The notes under the pieces were generated by a model that had not been told where the DNA came from, did not search any database, and saw only the letters and a program-made list of their open reading frames with translations. This document shows, one piece after another, positions 52,142 to 61,393 of a DNA stretch of 64,000 nucleotides. Both the position numbers and the translations under genes were made by a program. The DNA is taken from NCBI RefSeq assembly GCF_000772945.1, contig NZ_JPVN01000019.1, positions 1-64,000 on the forward strand, given 5' to 3'. Numbering within the stretch: the stretch's first letter is position 1; each line of letters starts with the position of its first letter. The stretch comes from Ureibacillus manganicus DSM 26584 (lineage in GTDB: Bacteria > Bacillota > Bacilli > Bacillales_A > Planococcaceae).

Positions 52142-53392
52142 CTATTCGTAAAATATGTAAGTATTACGTGTTTTCTTCGCTCTGTATAACGCTTCATCAG
52201 ATCGTTGGATAAGAGTCATTGAATCTATTCCGTGTTGGGGAAAGAGGGCAATTCCAATACTTGAAGATGCTTCAATTTTATTATTTGATATCATCACAGG
52301 TTTTTGACTTTCTTTGTTCAGCTTTGAAGCAATTAAAGCAGCGTCGTTCATATCCTTAAGCCCATTTAATAATACAAGGAACTCGTCCCCACCAATTCTA
52401 CATAGAATATCAGCTTCGCGAACATTTTCTTTTAATAGTATTGCAAATTGTTTTAAAAATTGATCCCCTATTTCATGTCCGAACGAATCATTAATCATTT
52501 TAAATTTATCGATATCGATATACATGATTCCTAACTTTTTATTTTCTTTATGAGCTTGTTTAAATACACTATTAATTTGTTCTGTAAAATAGCGACGATT
52601 TGATAAGCCTGTTAATGGATCGTGATAAGCTAAGTACTCTAGTTTTTGCTGATAATTTTTCTTCGCTGTTATATCACGAATTAATATTTGCAGTACATCA
52701 TCATCTTTAAATTTAATCTTCATCGTAATAATTTCACCCCATATGAGCGTTCCATCAAAACGACAAATTTGTTCAATAATTGGCTTATTCGTAGAGGAAG
52801 TATCTCTTATTCTCTTAATGAAGTCTAGTGATTCCGTCTTTGCAACTAGTTGGCTAATTGGCTTACCAAGAACTTCTTCAGCAGAAGCTGCTCCTACCAA
52901 CTTTATAGCTGGTTGATTTACAAAAGTAATTTGCCCATTCTTTTCTATAAAGATGGCATCTGGAATGAATTCAACCAAATTTCTGTAGCAATCCTCACTT
53001 GCTTGAAGTTTTCGCTGAATTTCCATCTGTTCTGTGAAATCTTTATACATACCTACAGCTAGTACTTCACCTTTATTAATAGCACGATACGATGCAAGAA
53101 TATCTAGTACTATTCCATCTTTTCTTCGCCTCTTGGTTACATAGTAGGGAATATCATAACCTTCCCTAAAAGACGCCAACATTTGTTTATGTTCCTCATC
53201 AGATATATTAGAAAAAAACGGAAAATAATTTTGTTTGTTAAAGTCTTCTTGTACCCACCCTAAGATTGATGTAAAAGCAGGGTTAGCAGAAAGTATTTGT
53301 CCATCATAACCTATAGTGAATATAGCATCATTCGTATTATTCCATACTAGTTCTAATATATTTTGATCGATATTCGTTTGTTTGATTGTCAT
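52142..53392 (-). CDS. PAS-PAS diguanylate cyclase
   Basis: A 416-residue c-di-GMP synthase. PAS 1 (residues about 12-115) carries ALFTIGYD-like TNDAIFTIGYDGQILSANPA, PAS 2 (about 125-235) PDAIFIEKNGQITFVNQPAI, and the GGDEF domain (about 250-416) has LAYHDPLTGLSNRRYF, MYIDIDKFKMINDSFGHEIG and RIGGDEFLVLL. The A-site GGDEF is intact, so it should be active; no EAL domain. ATG 53392 follows GGGGAGG by 7 bases and is preferred over an in-frame start at 53458. The gene follows the dioxygenase gene by 55 bases. Confidence 0.9.
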   Translation of the reverse strand: MTIKQTNIDQNILELVWNNTNDAIFTIGYDGQILSANPAFTSILGWVQEDFNKQNYFPFFSNISDEEHKQMLASFREGYDIPYYVTKRRRKDGIVLDILASYRAINKGEVLAVGMYKDFTEQMEIQRKLQASEDCYRNLVEFIPDAIFIEKNGQITFVNQPAIKLVGAASAEEVLGKPISQLVAKTESLDFIKRIRDTSSTNKPIIEQICRFDGTLIWGEIITMKIKFKDDDVLQILIRDITAKKNYQQKLEYLAYHDPLTGLSNRRYFTEQINSVFKQAHKENKKLGIMYIDIDKFKMINDSFGHEIGDQFLKQFAILLKENVREADILCRIGGDEFLVLLNGLKDMNDAALIASKLNKESQKPVMISNNKIEASSSIGIALFPQHGIDSMTLIQRSDEALYRAKKTRNTYIFYE

Positions 53393-53447
53393 ATGTAAAC
53401 CTCCCCTTAAAAGATTGAAGTAGCGCTTCCATAATGGATTAAACCTT

Positions 53448-54392
53448 TTAAAACTCAATACCCCTTATTTTCGCTTCAATCTCTTTACGCTTTGATTCTA
53501 AAAACGGCGGTAACTCTAATTTCGATCCAAGTTCTTCAATTGAAGCGTCCCGTGTAAATCCTGGACCGTCTGTTGCTAATTCAAAAACTATGCCGTTTTC
53601 TTCTTTAAAATATAAACTTTCAAAATAGTAACGATCAGTAAATTTCATAATGATAAAGCCAAAATCCTTTATTCTTTGTTCCCAATAACGTAGGTCATCA
53701 CTATTTTTTACTCGAATCGCCAAATGGTGAACACTTCCGCGGCCTGGTTTCTCTTTTGGTCCACCATGTTTGACTATTACAATTTCACCAAAGGATTGAC
53801 CTTGAATTGATTGTAAAACTACCTGATTGTCAGAATTGGATTTAATGATATAACCAAAAATATTTTGTAACACATTTGATAATGTATCTAACGACTGGAC
53901 TGTTATTTCTACAGGTCCCATACCAACAATTCTATGTTGAGGTAATACATTTGAATCATCCCATTCTGTCCAAAACTCAGGCACAGTTTCTTCATTGTTA
54001 TTTAATAAAACTAACCTTAGGCCATCATTATCTTCAAAATGGAGTGCTGATCTCCCTGCATATTCCGTAATTTCTCCATGTTTTACGCCAAGAATTGTAA
54101 AACGTTCTTTCCAGTAAACAAGACTTTCAAAAGATGGAACTAATAATCCAATTCTAGTAATCGCATCGGTTCCCCTGTGAGTTCTTCCAACCAACGGCAT
54201 TTCAAAAAAAGTTAACCCAGTACCAGGGCTGCCTACTAAATCACCATAGAAAACATGAACCATTGATGGATCATCTTGGTTTACTGATACTTTTACTCTA
54301 CGTAGACCAAGAATGTTTTGGTAAAATCCATTATTCACTTTTAGATTTTTAGTAATCATCGAAATGTGATGATGTCCTGCGATGTTTTTCAT
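53448..54392 (-). CDS. Ring-cleaving dioxygenase (MhqA/E/O type VOC)
   Basis: A 314-residue protein with two VOC domains: GHHHISMITKNLKVNNGFYQ (His metal ligand), AGRSALHFEDNDGLRLVLLN (Glu ligand of the first domain), a second domain with SVHHLAIRVKNSDDLRYWEQ and YFKEENGIVFELATDGPGF. Family members MhqA/MhqE/MhqO in Bacillus degrade hydroquinones and give quinone resistance. ATG 54392 follows AGGTGAT and is preferred over the in-frame ATT/ATG at 54401. Controlled by the two boxes upstream. Confidence 0.88.
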   Translation of the reverse strand: MKNIAGHHHISMITKNLKVNNGFYQNILGLRRVKVSVNQDDPSMVHVFYGDLVGSPGTGLTFFEMPLVGRTHRGTDAITRIGLLVPSFESLVYWKERFTILGVKHGEITEYAGRSALHFEDNDGLRLVLLNNNEETVPEFWTEWDDSNVLPQHRIVGMGPVEITVQSLDTLSNVLQNIFGYIIKSNSDNQVVLQSIQGQSFGEIVIVKHGGPKEKPGRGSVHHLAIRVKNSDDLRYWEQRIKDFGFIIMKFTDRYYFESLYFKEENGIVFELATDGPGFTRDASIEELGSKLELPPFLESKRKEIEAKIRGIEF

Positions 54393-54429
54393 TTGTATCA
54401 CCTATAGTTTATTTAATATGTTTCCATAT

Positions 54430-54447
54430 TATCTCGAATTCGAGATA
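54430..54447. promoter_or_regulatory. MhqR-like operator, box 1
   Basis: TATCTCGAATTCGAGATA is a perfect 18-bp palindrome matching the MhqR binding consensus, located 38-55 bases upstream of the dioxygenase start. MhqR is a quinone- and electrophile-sensing MarR repressor. Confidence 0.8.
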
Positions 54448-54513
54448 TACGAGGGTATTAATATTTCAAATAATGAACTTTGTATAGCTTTCACATTTTA
54501 CCTTGAACTCAAT

Positions 54514-54531
54514 TATCTTAAATTCGAGATA
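54514..54531. promoter_or_regulatory. MhqR-like operator, box 2
   Basis: TATCTTAAATTCGAGATA is a second, imperfect copy of the same palindrome. Its centre is 84 bp from that of box 1, close to eight helical turns, so two dimers could sit on the same face. Confidence 0.65.
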
Positions 54532-54577
54532 AATTTAACATAATAGTTCATTGATTGTCAATAATAGCACAAGCTTC

Positions 54578-54619
54578 AAAAAAAAATAGCATTAATCCTT
54601 ATCGTGGATTAACGCTATT
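54578..54619 (-). terminator. Terminator, AGCGTTAATCC-type
   Basis: AATAGCATTAATCC (54585-54598) pairs with GGATTAACGCTATT (54606-54619), one mismatch, with eight T on the minus strand. Ends the phosphotransferase gene; best match to the shared core. Confidence 0.88.
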
Positions 54620-54649
54620 TAAAGATGTATTACCTTCGGCATAACACAC

Positions 54650-55483
54650 CTAGAGTCTTTTTCTAATTTCGTTTACAAGTAATTGCTTTTCTTTCTCTGA
54701 AATCGCATCAGCAGAAAGCTTACGTGCAGCGATCGGAACAATCCACGGTTCCATGTCATTACAGTTCATACCCGTATGAAGTGTATATTCATCCATAAAA
54801 ACTCGGATGATAATTTCTCTATTGGAATCAAAGTTGTGAACGATTTGTTTTGGTGTATTGGGTGGTAGTACGGCAAATTTAATCATGACGATGAATTCAG
54901 CTATATCTGCTTCTGGACTTCCAATTGAGGCGTCATTCCAATCAATTAAAACAAGCTCACCATCTTTGAGGATCACATTGTTAGGGTTTGGATCGCCGTG
55001 ACAAATTTTGTTATTAACTGGTAAATGTGCTAAATGATCAATTACACTTTGCTTTTCAATTTCACTTAAATAGTTCACTCGCAAGATTTGTCTCGTTAAA
55101 TATTCTCTTTGCTGGGGCATTTCAGGATGTGTTAGTTGATGGAGCTTGCTTAATAGGCGAGCAATATTACGAACATCCACCAAATCAAGAATGGGTTCAC
55201 CTTTATCAATCTTTTTAGCTAGTTGAGTGAATAATCTTTCTTTGATTGTTTCACCATATACTCTCTCAAAAATGATACCAGGACGATTATTCACCTGTAC
55301 AATTTCAAATGCTTCAGGAACTGAAATTCCTAATTCCCATACAATTTGATTGTTCTTAAGTTCTCTCTGCAAATCCGATAACGTTGCATTTGGTTTTGCT
55401 AATTTTATGATTTTGTTCGTGCTGCCTTCCCATTCAAAAACCTCCGACGTACCACCTTCACCTAATTTTCTACCTAGTGTCAT
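54650..55483 (-). CDS. APH family phosphotransferase
   Basis: A 277-residue kinase-like protein: LGRKLGEGGTSEVFEWEGST with the glycine-rich loop, a Lys in IIKLAKP, catalytic loop KICHGDPNPNNVIL and metal-binding Asp in LVLIDWNDASIGSPEADIAE. The target is unknown; aminoglycoside-like or lipopolysaccharide-like kinase. Starts by overlapping the MaoC-like stop by 4 bases, so the two are translationally coupled. GAGGAG precedes the ATG. Confidence 0.85.
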   Translation of the reverse strand: MTLGRKLGEGGTSEVFEWEGSTNKIIKLAKPNATLSDLQRELKNNQIVWELGISVPEAFEIVQVNNRPGIIFERVYGETIKERLFTQLAKKIDKGEPILDLVDVRNIARLLSKLHQLTHPEMPQQREYLTRQILRVNYLSEIEKQSVIDHLAHLPVNNKICHGDPNPNNVILKDGELVLIDWNDASIGSPEADIAEFIVMIKFAVLPPNTPKQIVHNFDSNREIIIRVFMDEYTLHTGMNCNDMEPWIVPIAARKLSADAISEKEKQLLVNEIRKRL

Positions 55484-55881
55484 CGAGTCTCCTCATGATT
55501 TGAAGGGAGGATAAAACCTATAAAATCCCCTTTTAACACGTCTTTTTCATTCTGATTATTGCAAGTAAAGGATGTATTGATTGCTATTCGATTATTCTTG
55601 TCCAACTCATATTTATCAATTTTAACATGGCAAGTAATCGTATCCCCTGTAAATACAGGTCGCAAAAATTCAAAATGCATTGTACGAGCTAAAACGTTTA
55701 AGTCTCCACCGATTTTTGTTGGTAGTGTTGCTGTTAGTAATCCTTGAATGACGAGTCTCCCCTGTTCATCTGTTGTTCGGTGATGGACACCTGCATCACC
55801 TGAAATTTCTATAAACAGCTCAACATCTCTTTTCGTAAATATCCTTTGAAACGTAATTAAATCTCCCACTTTTAAAGACAT
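55480..55881 (-). CDS. MaoC-like hotdog-fold protein
   Basis: A 133-residue hotdog protein: FIEISGDAGVHHRTTDEQGR, LTATLPTKIGGDLNVLARTM and FLRPVFTGDTITCHVKIDKY. The classical hydratase catalytic Asp/His pair appears as ISGDAGVHH, where Asp is followed by Ala-Gly-Val-His instead of the usual N/H spacing; so a non-hydratase binding role is possible. GGGGAG precedes the ATG. Coupled to the phosphotransferase gene. Confidence 0.78.
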   Translation of the reverse strand: MSLKVGDLITFQRIFTKRDVELFIEISGDAGVHHRTTDEQGRLVIQGLLTATLPTKIGGDLNVLARTMHFEFLRPVFTGDTITCHVKIDKYELDKNNRIAINTSFTCNNQNEKDVLKGDFIGFILPSNHEETR

Positions 55882-55937
55882 AGAATCTCCCCTTAAAATC
55901 TATTTCTATTAATAGCTTAAGAATCCCGTCATAAAGG

Positions 55938-56456
<519 letters not shown>

Positions 56457-56469
56457 CTATAAACAACTC

Positions 56470-56922
56470 CTAATAAATTCTCTTATTACCCTTTTTAACA
56501 AATTCCCAGTCAACTTCTACATTCTTTCGAACTCTAAGAAGGAGTTGGAGTATGACTTCTGCTTCACTTTCGGAAAATCCCTTTAAGGCCACACTGTTGG
56601 AATAGTCATTTTCTCTTTTAATAAAGGGATAAATATTCTTTCCTTTCTCAGTCGGAAAGAGCTTTTTTATTTTTTTGTTTTGTTCGTCATCTTTCTTGTG
56701 AATAAATCCGCTCATTTCAAGTTTCTTAATAGCTCTTGCAGCAGTTGTACGATCAACTTTAATCATTTCAGCTAATTTCTCTTGGATAATTCCCGGGTTT
56801 TCACAAATTCGGACTAGATATAAATACTGTCCTTTTGTCAGTTCGAATTCTTTAAATTCAATATTACTGATCGAATCAAGTGCCCTTGCAATCATACCGA
56901 TTTCTCGTAAAATATCCTGCAT
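56470..56922 (-). CDS. MarR family transcriptional regulator of paiA
   Basis: A 150-residue MarR protein with YLYLVRICENPGIIQEKLAE, the winged helix IKVDRTTAARAIKKLEMSGF and the wing KKDDEQNKKIKKLFPTEKGK. The downstream gene is paiA. Two palindromes upstream (56950 and 56992) are likely operators, so it should repress or activate itself and paiA in response to polyamine or similar ligands. AAGGAG precedes the ATG. Confidence 0.88.
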   Translation of the reverse strand: MQDILREIGMIARALDSISNIEFKEFELTKGQYLYLVRICENPGIIQEKLAEMIKVDRTTAARAIKKLEMSGFIHKKDDEQNKKIKKLFPTEKGKNIYPFIKRENDYSNSVALKGFSESEAEVILQLLLRVRKNVEVDWEFVKKGNKRIY

Positions 56923-56949
56923 TTATAGCTCCTTTTTAAGAATTGTATT

Positions 56950-56967
56950 TTGTTGTAATTACAACAA
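56950..56967. promoter_or_regulatory. MarR operator, box 1
   Basis: TTGTTGTAATTACAACAA is a perfect 18-bp palindrome 28-45 bases upstream of the MarR gene, typical of MarR dimer sites. Confidence 0.75.
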
Positions 56968-56991
56968 TAGCATAAATTAAATTTACAATTA

Positions 56992-57013
56992 TTTTGTTGT
57001 ATTTGCAACAAAA
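56992..57013. promoter_or_regulatory. MarR operator, box 2
   Basis: TTTTGTTG (56992-56999) and CAACAAAA (57006-57013) form a second inverted repeat with the same TTGTTG/CAACAA half sites as box 1, centre-to-centre 44 bp. Confidence 0.65.
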
Positions 57014-57055
57014 TAACATGAAGACTATATCCTGTTTAAAACTTATAAACGGAAA

Positions 57056-57085
57056 GTAAAAACGCTCAGAAATGAGCGTTTTTTG
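57056..57085. terminator. Bidirectional terminator
   Basis: AACGCTCA (57061-57068) pairs with TGAGCGTT (57073-57080) around GAAA, flanked by five A on the left and a T-run on the right. Ends the 57136 gene on the minus strand. Confidence 0.85.
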
Positions 57086-57135
57086 ATGTAATATTTAGTA
57101 AATTTATAAAATAAAACTCTCCTTAAAGAAATGCC

Positions 57136-57384
57136 CTAATTATTATTTTTTCCCTGTTTCTCATTCCCGCGCTTGAAGTTGCCCGTAATTTTAGCTAACA
57201 ACAATTGTATTTTTGTATGATCATTAGCAGCTTCTTCAATTCTTTTTATAAGACGTTCGGCTTCCTTATCCTTTATTATCTTGATTTGTTTCCCTTCGTA
57301 ATAAATGATGACTGTTCCTTTTTTCGTAATTAGAAAATCAAAAATACCTTCAATTAGCCTTTTTCTTTTATCTATTTCACTCAT
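57136..57384 (-). CDS. Hypothetical 82-residue protein
   Basis: Not recognised. The N-terminus KRKRLIEGIFDFLITKKGTV is helical followed by strands (IIYYEGKQIKII), then a charged helix KDKEAERLIKRIEEA, and an Asn-rich basic tail (GNEKQGKNNN). Soluble, basic. GGGAG precedes the ATG. Confidence 0.5.
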   Translation of the reverse strand: MSEIDKRKRLIEGIFDFLITKKGTVIIYYEGKQIKIIKDKEAERLIKRIEEAANDHTKIQLLLAKITGNFKRGNEKQGKNNN

Positions 57385-57490
57385 TACATAACTCCCTATT
57401 TAGTTAGTTATATACAATATGATTCTTGTTCATTAGATTGAAGTTCATACAAAATTATCATTACTGAACATTTCTTCCTTATAGTCCCTG

Positions 57491-57958
57491 CTAGTACAAC
57501 AACTTTTTCAAATCAATTCTTGTATAGGTTTTATCAAAAGAAGAACCATCATCTTTATAATAAGTTGCTTTTTTTATATATGGTTCTGAAATAGTTTCAT
57601 AACCGTGCTTTTTTATTAACTTTACCATTTTAGTGTTCTCTATAGGATCGACACTCACAAATATTTCAGTATAACCTAAATCCCTTGCAATATTTTCCCT
57701 ATATCTAATTATTTCTGAACCTATACCAGTTCCCCGATAAACCTCTTTTACAAATAGGTCACTTAATTTGGGGTGTAAAATTCCTTTTAATTTTAGAACA
57801 CCAAAACCTACTATAAGTGAATTTTGTTCAGCAATTACCAAATCAATTTCTTTATTCATTACTTGCTTAATATAGTTTTTAAATAAATCTAAATTATTTC
57901 TAATACTACATAAACCAGACAAGTCGTTTTCGTTCGCAGATCTTATAGTGTACTTCAT
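57491..57958 (-). CDS. GNAT family N-acetyltransferase
   Basis: A 155-residue acetyltransferase with RSANENDLSGLCSIRNNLD, the acetyl-CoA loop EVYRGTGIGSEIIRYREN and IENTKMVKLIKKHGYETISE. ATG 57958 follows GAGGGG; an upstream in-frame TTG at 57973 lies in that ribosome binding site. Substrate unknown. Lies 31 bases after the phosphotransferase gene at 57990. Confidence 0.85.
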   Translation of the reverse strand: MKYTIRSANENDLSGLCSIRNNLDLFKNYIKQVMNKEIDLVIAEQNSLIVGFGVLKLKGILHPKLSDLFVKEVYRGTGIGSEIIRYRENIARDLGYTEIFVSVDPIENTKMVKLIKKHGYETISEPYIKKATYYKDDGSSFDKTYTRIDLKKLLY

Positions 57959-57989
57959 TATAATTCCCCTCAATTACTGACTTGTTCAA

Positions 57990-58841
57990 CTAATTAACGT
58001 TATGGAGTACTTCCTTCCAGTAATACCATGCTTTTAAATATTTCTCAAAATCATTTGGGTGATGTTTAATACACTTGCCTAATCTAATATATAATCCAAT
58101 AATTACATATTCATACAAAGTTGAACTATTCTTTTCTTCTTTAACCAAATGATTTCCCACGAAATCAATTGTTTCTTTTGTTAAATCATCTGGGGAGGAG
58201 CAAAAGGCATAGATTAAGTCGTAAATAGGGTCTCCAATAATAGAAGTTGGATCAATCACACCACTTAGCTGATTTCCATTAAAGATGAAGTTATGAACTC
58301 CACAATCCCCGTGTAACAAGTATCGTTTACTATCTGAGCTAGTCTTTATAACCAGATTATGTACTAAATGATAATTATCTGAATCTAATCGTGAAGCTAT
58401 TATTTTATTTGCTTCCACTATTTCATTCGATAGAAAAGTTTGCCATGAATCTACTGGCTGATCAACCCATCCCCAACCGTTTTCATTAGGTGCAGGTTTA
58501 TACTTGTTTAGAAGTCTTTCAACTAGAGTCTCTAGTACTTCCTTTTTATTCCGTCTATTATAATTTGTAGAACCATTTATAAATGAATAAACTATGTACT
58601 TGTTTGATGGTTCTACAAACAGAAGTTTAGGTAATAATTCTGTATCCTTATAATAATCAAGGTAAATTGTCTCTGATTCAATTACTTTTGGATCATTTAA
58701 TTTAACCACGTACTTATTTCCATCTACGTTTAGGAGATACAACTCACTAACTGTACCCCCAATTAATTGTTTGAATTCTGATGGTTCTGAATGAATAATA
58801 CTGTAGTAGATTAGTTCATTAATTATTTTTTGTATACCCAT
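57990..58841 (-). CDS. APH family phosphotransferase
   Basis: A 283-residue kinase: YVVKLNDPKVIESETIYLDY (N-lobe Lys), catalytic loop YLLHGDCGVHNFIFNGNQLS and the metal-binding Asp in GVIDPTSIIGDPIYDLIYAF. Similar to hygromycin B- and macrolide-type kinases; the substrate cannot be fixed. GGAGATG precedes the ATG. Upstream of, and probably cotranscribed with, the GNAT gene. Confidence 0.85.
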   Translation of the reverse strand: MGIQKIINELIYYSIIHSEPSEFKQLIGGTVSELYLLNVDGNKYVVKLNDPKVIESETIYLDYYKDTELLPKLLFVEPSNKYIVYSFINGSTNYNRRNKKEVLETLVERLLNKYKPAPNENGWGWVDQPVDSWQTFLSNEIVEANKIIASRLDSDNYHLVHNLVIKTSSDSKRYLLHGDCGVHNFIFNGNQLSGVIDPTSIIGDPIYDLIYAFCSSPDDLTKETIDFVGNHLVKEEKNSSTLYEYVIIGLYIRLGKCIKHHPNDFEKYLKAWYYWKEVLHNVN

Positions 58842-58929
58842 ATTTCATCTCCACTTTATGATAAGCCCTTTATTAAATTTAACCCGCCCCGATAGGTAGT
58901 TCAATAAATAAGAAATTGGTAATTTCATT

Positions 58930-59499
58930 TCAAGGTTCTATAGTTAAATTTCTCCATATTTGATTCCATTTTTTCTTTTTTATACGTTCAATATATTTTG
59001 AATAGTATTCACTATTCTTTTGATAAAATGGTGTAGGTCTTACTTTCAATTCAAACAAGTCTTGTGTTCCATAAGGAGCCAAAATTTCAAACTCTTTTTT
59101 ACATATTCTCATAGCTATTGCAGTTGGAGTTTCGGGAAAATGAGCAACACCATCATATGATGAAGTGAAGGGATTAAATCCGTTTTTCAAATGCATACGG
59201 GCTTGATTTTTTACTGACCATGGCTCATTTGGAAGCAAAATCCTTAGTTCGTTTTCTAATTGCTTTTCCGTTTCCCACGAAGTGTCTGAGGAATTGAAAT
59301 AAATTACATCAATGTCATTTATAGGAGTTTTTGTGTTATGTAAAATATCCCAAATTTTATTTCTTATAAGTCCGGCACATACCCAAGCATCAATTAAATT
59401 TAATTTCTCAACCGCTTTTAGAATTGAGAGAATATAAGTGTCGTGTGTAATTATTTCTATCAATTGTTTCTCATAGTTAATTTCATTTATCCCTCTCAT
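58930..59499 (-). CDS. Nucleotidyltransferase family protein (DUF925-like)
   Basis: A 189-residue protein with the DxD catalytic motif in TPINDIDVIYFNSSD, preceded by AWVCAGLIRNKIWDILH and followed by FTSSYDGVAHFPETPTAIAM. These are features of small nucleotidyltransferases that transfer a nucleotide to a small molecule or protein. GGTGAG precedes the ATG. Single-gene unit. Confidence 0.8.
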   Translation of the reverse strand: MRGINEINYEKQLIEIITHDTYILSILKAVEKLNLIDAWVCAGLIRNKIWDILHNTKTPINDIDVIYFNSSDTSWETEKQLENELRILLPNEPWSVKNQARMHLKNGFNPFTSSYDGVAHFPETPTAIAMRICKKEFEILAPYGTQDLFELKVRPTPFYQKNSEYYSKYIERIKKKKWNQIWRNLTIEP

Positions 59500-59570
59500 T
59501 AAACCAATCTCACCTCAAGATTAATATTGTGATATAAAGACTATTTAGTAACGTTAACCCAAAAATAAAT

Positions 59571-60005
59571 TTAAAATTCTTCTATTAATAAATCAATTAA
59601 TCCGTTGGGGTAGAGAATTTTGTTTCCTAAAAGTAATTCTTCTTTAGCCACCCATATAGCACGAGTAACCTTGTTTTTTTCCGATACTATAAAATACTCA
59701 TTTTGATATAAATCTTTATCTTTAAAATCAACTAAATATATCTGTGTTATTTCGTGTCCTACGTTTTCATATATATAAAAAATATTTTCAAGGCAAGAAA
59801 TATAACTTTTTATAACGATTTCAACTCCTAATTCTTCATAAAATTCTCTAATTATTGTCTCGTCTGATTTTTCTCCAAGTTCTATTGTTCCGCCGATCGG
59901 ACGATAATAATAACCTATTCCTTTTGAGTGTTTTCCTTCCTGTTCCTCCAAAAGAATAAAATTATCTTTAAAAATTAGTCCTAATGTATTTGCACGTGGA
60001 TACAT
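59571..60005 (-). CDS. NUDIX hydrolase
   Basis: A 144-residue NUDIX protein. The box is GGTIELGEKSDETIIREFYE then ELGVEI, complete. Strand FKDNFILLEEQEGKHSKGIG and C-terminal NGLIDLLIEEF are typical. Substrate unknown. GGGGG precedes the ATG. Single-gene unit. Confidence 0.87.
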   Translation of the reverse strand: MYPRANTLGLIFKDNFILLEEQEGKHSKGIGYYYRPIGGTIELGEKSDETIIREFYEELGVEIVIKSYISCLENIFYIYENVGHEITQIYLVDFKDKDLYQNEYFIVSEKNKVTRAIWVAKEELLLGNKILYPNGLIDLLIEEF

Positions 60006-60151
60006 AATTGCCCCCTTAACTAAAATCTATTTATTGTACAAAACTGCCCCTCTAAGGGCCCTCGTTTGTTGAATATGGAATGAATAATCATCAGCTAGAA
60101 TCGACCTTTTATGTGTATTTTTCATTTCTGATTATAATAACAAAATAAAAG

Positions 60152-60223
60152 CTAATTAAAAATAGTACTTCTAGTAAGAATAAAGCCCTCAAAATTATTG
60201 TGCTCTATGAAAATACTTATCAT
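60152..60223 (-). CDS. Possible 23-residue peptide
   Basis: ATG at 60223, with AGAGGAG 8 bases upstream, opens a 23-codon frame (MISIFIEHNNFEGFILTRST) ending in TAG. No coding signature beyond the ribosome binding site. It may be a leader peptide, a remnant or chance. The rest of 60006-60342 holds nothing recognised. Confidence 0.2.
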   Translation of the reverse strand: MISIFIEHNNFEGFILTRSTIFN

Positions 60224-60295
60224 AAATAAATCTCCTCTACCCTTTTGTTCAATTTAAATCAGTTCTCTCCAATCTAATTGTTCCTGAATAAATCA

Positions 60296-60328
60296 AAATC
60301 CTAGCGACATTATTCATATCTCTAGGAT
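60296..60328 (-). terminator. Hairpin terminator
   Basis: ATCCTAG (60299-60305) pairs with CTAGGAT (60322-60328), with TTTTGATTT following on the minus strand. Lies 14 bases after the aldo/keto reductase stop. Confidence 0.65.
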
Positions 60329-60342
60329 GAAGGATTAACTAA

Positions 60343-61161
60343 TTATAAATTATTAATTTTTGCTATATCTTCTGCAGTTAATTGAAAATCGAAAAGATCT
60401 ATATTAGATGCTTGATTTTCACGGTTGTGTGATTTAGGAATAACGACTACACCTCGCTCTATTTGATATCTTAACAAGACTTGTGCACCAGTTTTGTTAT
60501 AGGCTTTACCAATTTCATCTAAGACTTCTTTTTGATGGTCTTCAGCTTTCATAGGTCCCCAAGCAACTGGTGTAATGCCCTCCTCTTGTAATACGTCAAG
60601 GAGATCTTGGTTAAATTCTTTTAAGTTAATTTGTATTTGGTTAACAGCTGGCTTCACTTTAGCGAATTCTTTCATTTCGTTTAGTTGAGTTTTTCCAAAG
60701 TTTGAAACGCCGATTGCTTTTAGTTTGCCTGCCTCGTAATATTCTTCAAAAACTTCCCAAGTGTTTTTAAGTTGTTCTTTGTCTTCGATAGGGTGATGAA
60801 TAAGAAGCAAGTCAAGATAGTCTGTTTGGAAGTTTTTTAGACTGTTATCAATAGCTGCTCGAGTAGCTTCCTTTGTAGATATATATTCTTCACTTGGTGG
60901 AACTTTTGTAGTAATAAATAATTCTTCTCGAGGTACATTGCTTTCTGATAAAACTCTTCCAACAAGTTCCTCATTTCGATAAGAGATAGCTGCGTCAATT
61001 GATCTGTAGCCCAGCTCAAGTGCTGACACGAGTTCAGGAATTTTATTTGTTAACGCACCGTTATAGTCGTTATTTTCTTTTCCATAAGTATTAGTACCTG
61101 TACCTACAATTGGCATTTTCAACCCATTATTAAGTGTTATGTATTCCATATTTTTAAACAC
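60343..61161 (-). CDS. Aldo/keto reductase
   Basis: A 272-residue NADPH-dependent carbonyl reductase with the full catalytic tetrad: Asp and Tyr in SIDAAISYRNEELVG, Lys in TTKVPP, His in LLLIHHP, and the cofactor-binding WGPMKA and IPKSHNRENQ. It fits the family of Bacillus reductases for methylglyoxal or other aldehydes. GGGAG precedes the ATG. Confidence 0.9.
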   Translation of the reverse strand: MFKNMEYITLNNGLKMPIVGTGTNTYGKENNDYNGALTNKIPELVSALELGYRSIDAAISYRNEELVGRVLSESNVPREELFITTKVPPSEEYISTKEATRAAIDNSLKNFQTDYLDLLLIHHPIEDKEQLKNTWEVFEEYYEAGKLKAIGVSNFGKTQLNEMKEFAKVKPAVNQIQINLKEFNQDLLDVLQEEGITPVAWGPMKAEDHQKEVLDEIGKAYNKTGAQVLLRYQIERGVVVIPKSHNRENQASNIDLFDFQLTAEDIAKINNL

Positions 61162-61393
61162 TCCCTCTGTATACTCTAATTACTTTACTTACAAAGTATA
61201 TTATAATAAATTATAGAATTTTCAAAAAGTGATACCAATTAAATCTAGCATTTATTATCAAGCAACAATTTAGTAAAAACTTTTTCTAATACGACAAACC
61301 CTTAAACACGAAATGTTATATGTTATGCATTTTTAGAACAGTGTAAGCAATCAGTTACTCAGACCTATTCATCATCAGAAAGGAGTTAATCAA

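Noticed and set aside
53400-53440. Possible CcpA cre site near the diguanylate cyclase start
   Set aside because: The GAAGTAGCGCTTC sequence is 16 bases and does not fit the 14-base cre consensus well.
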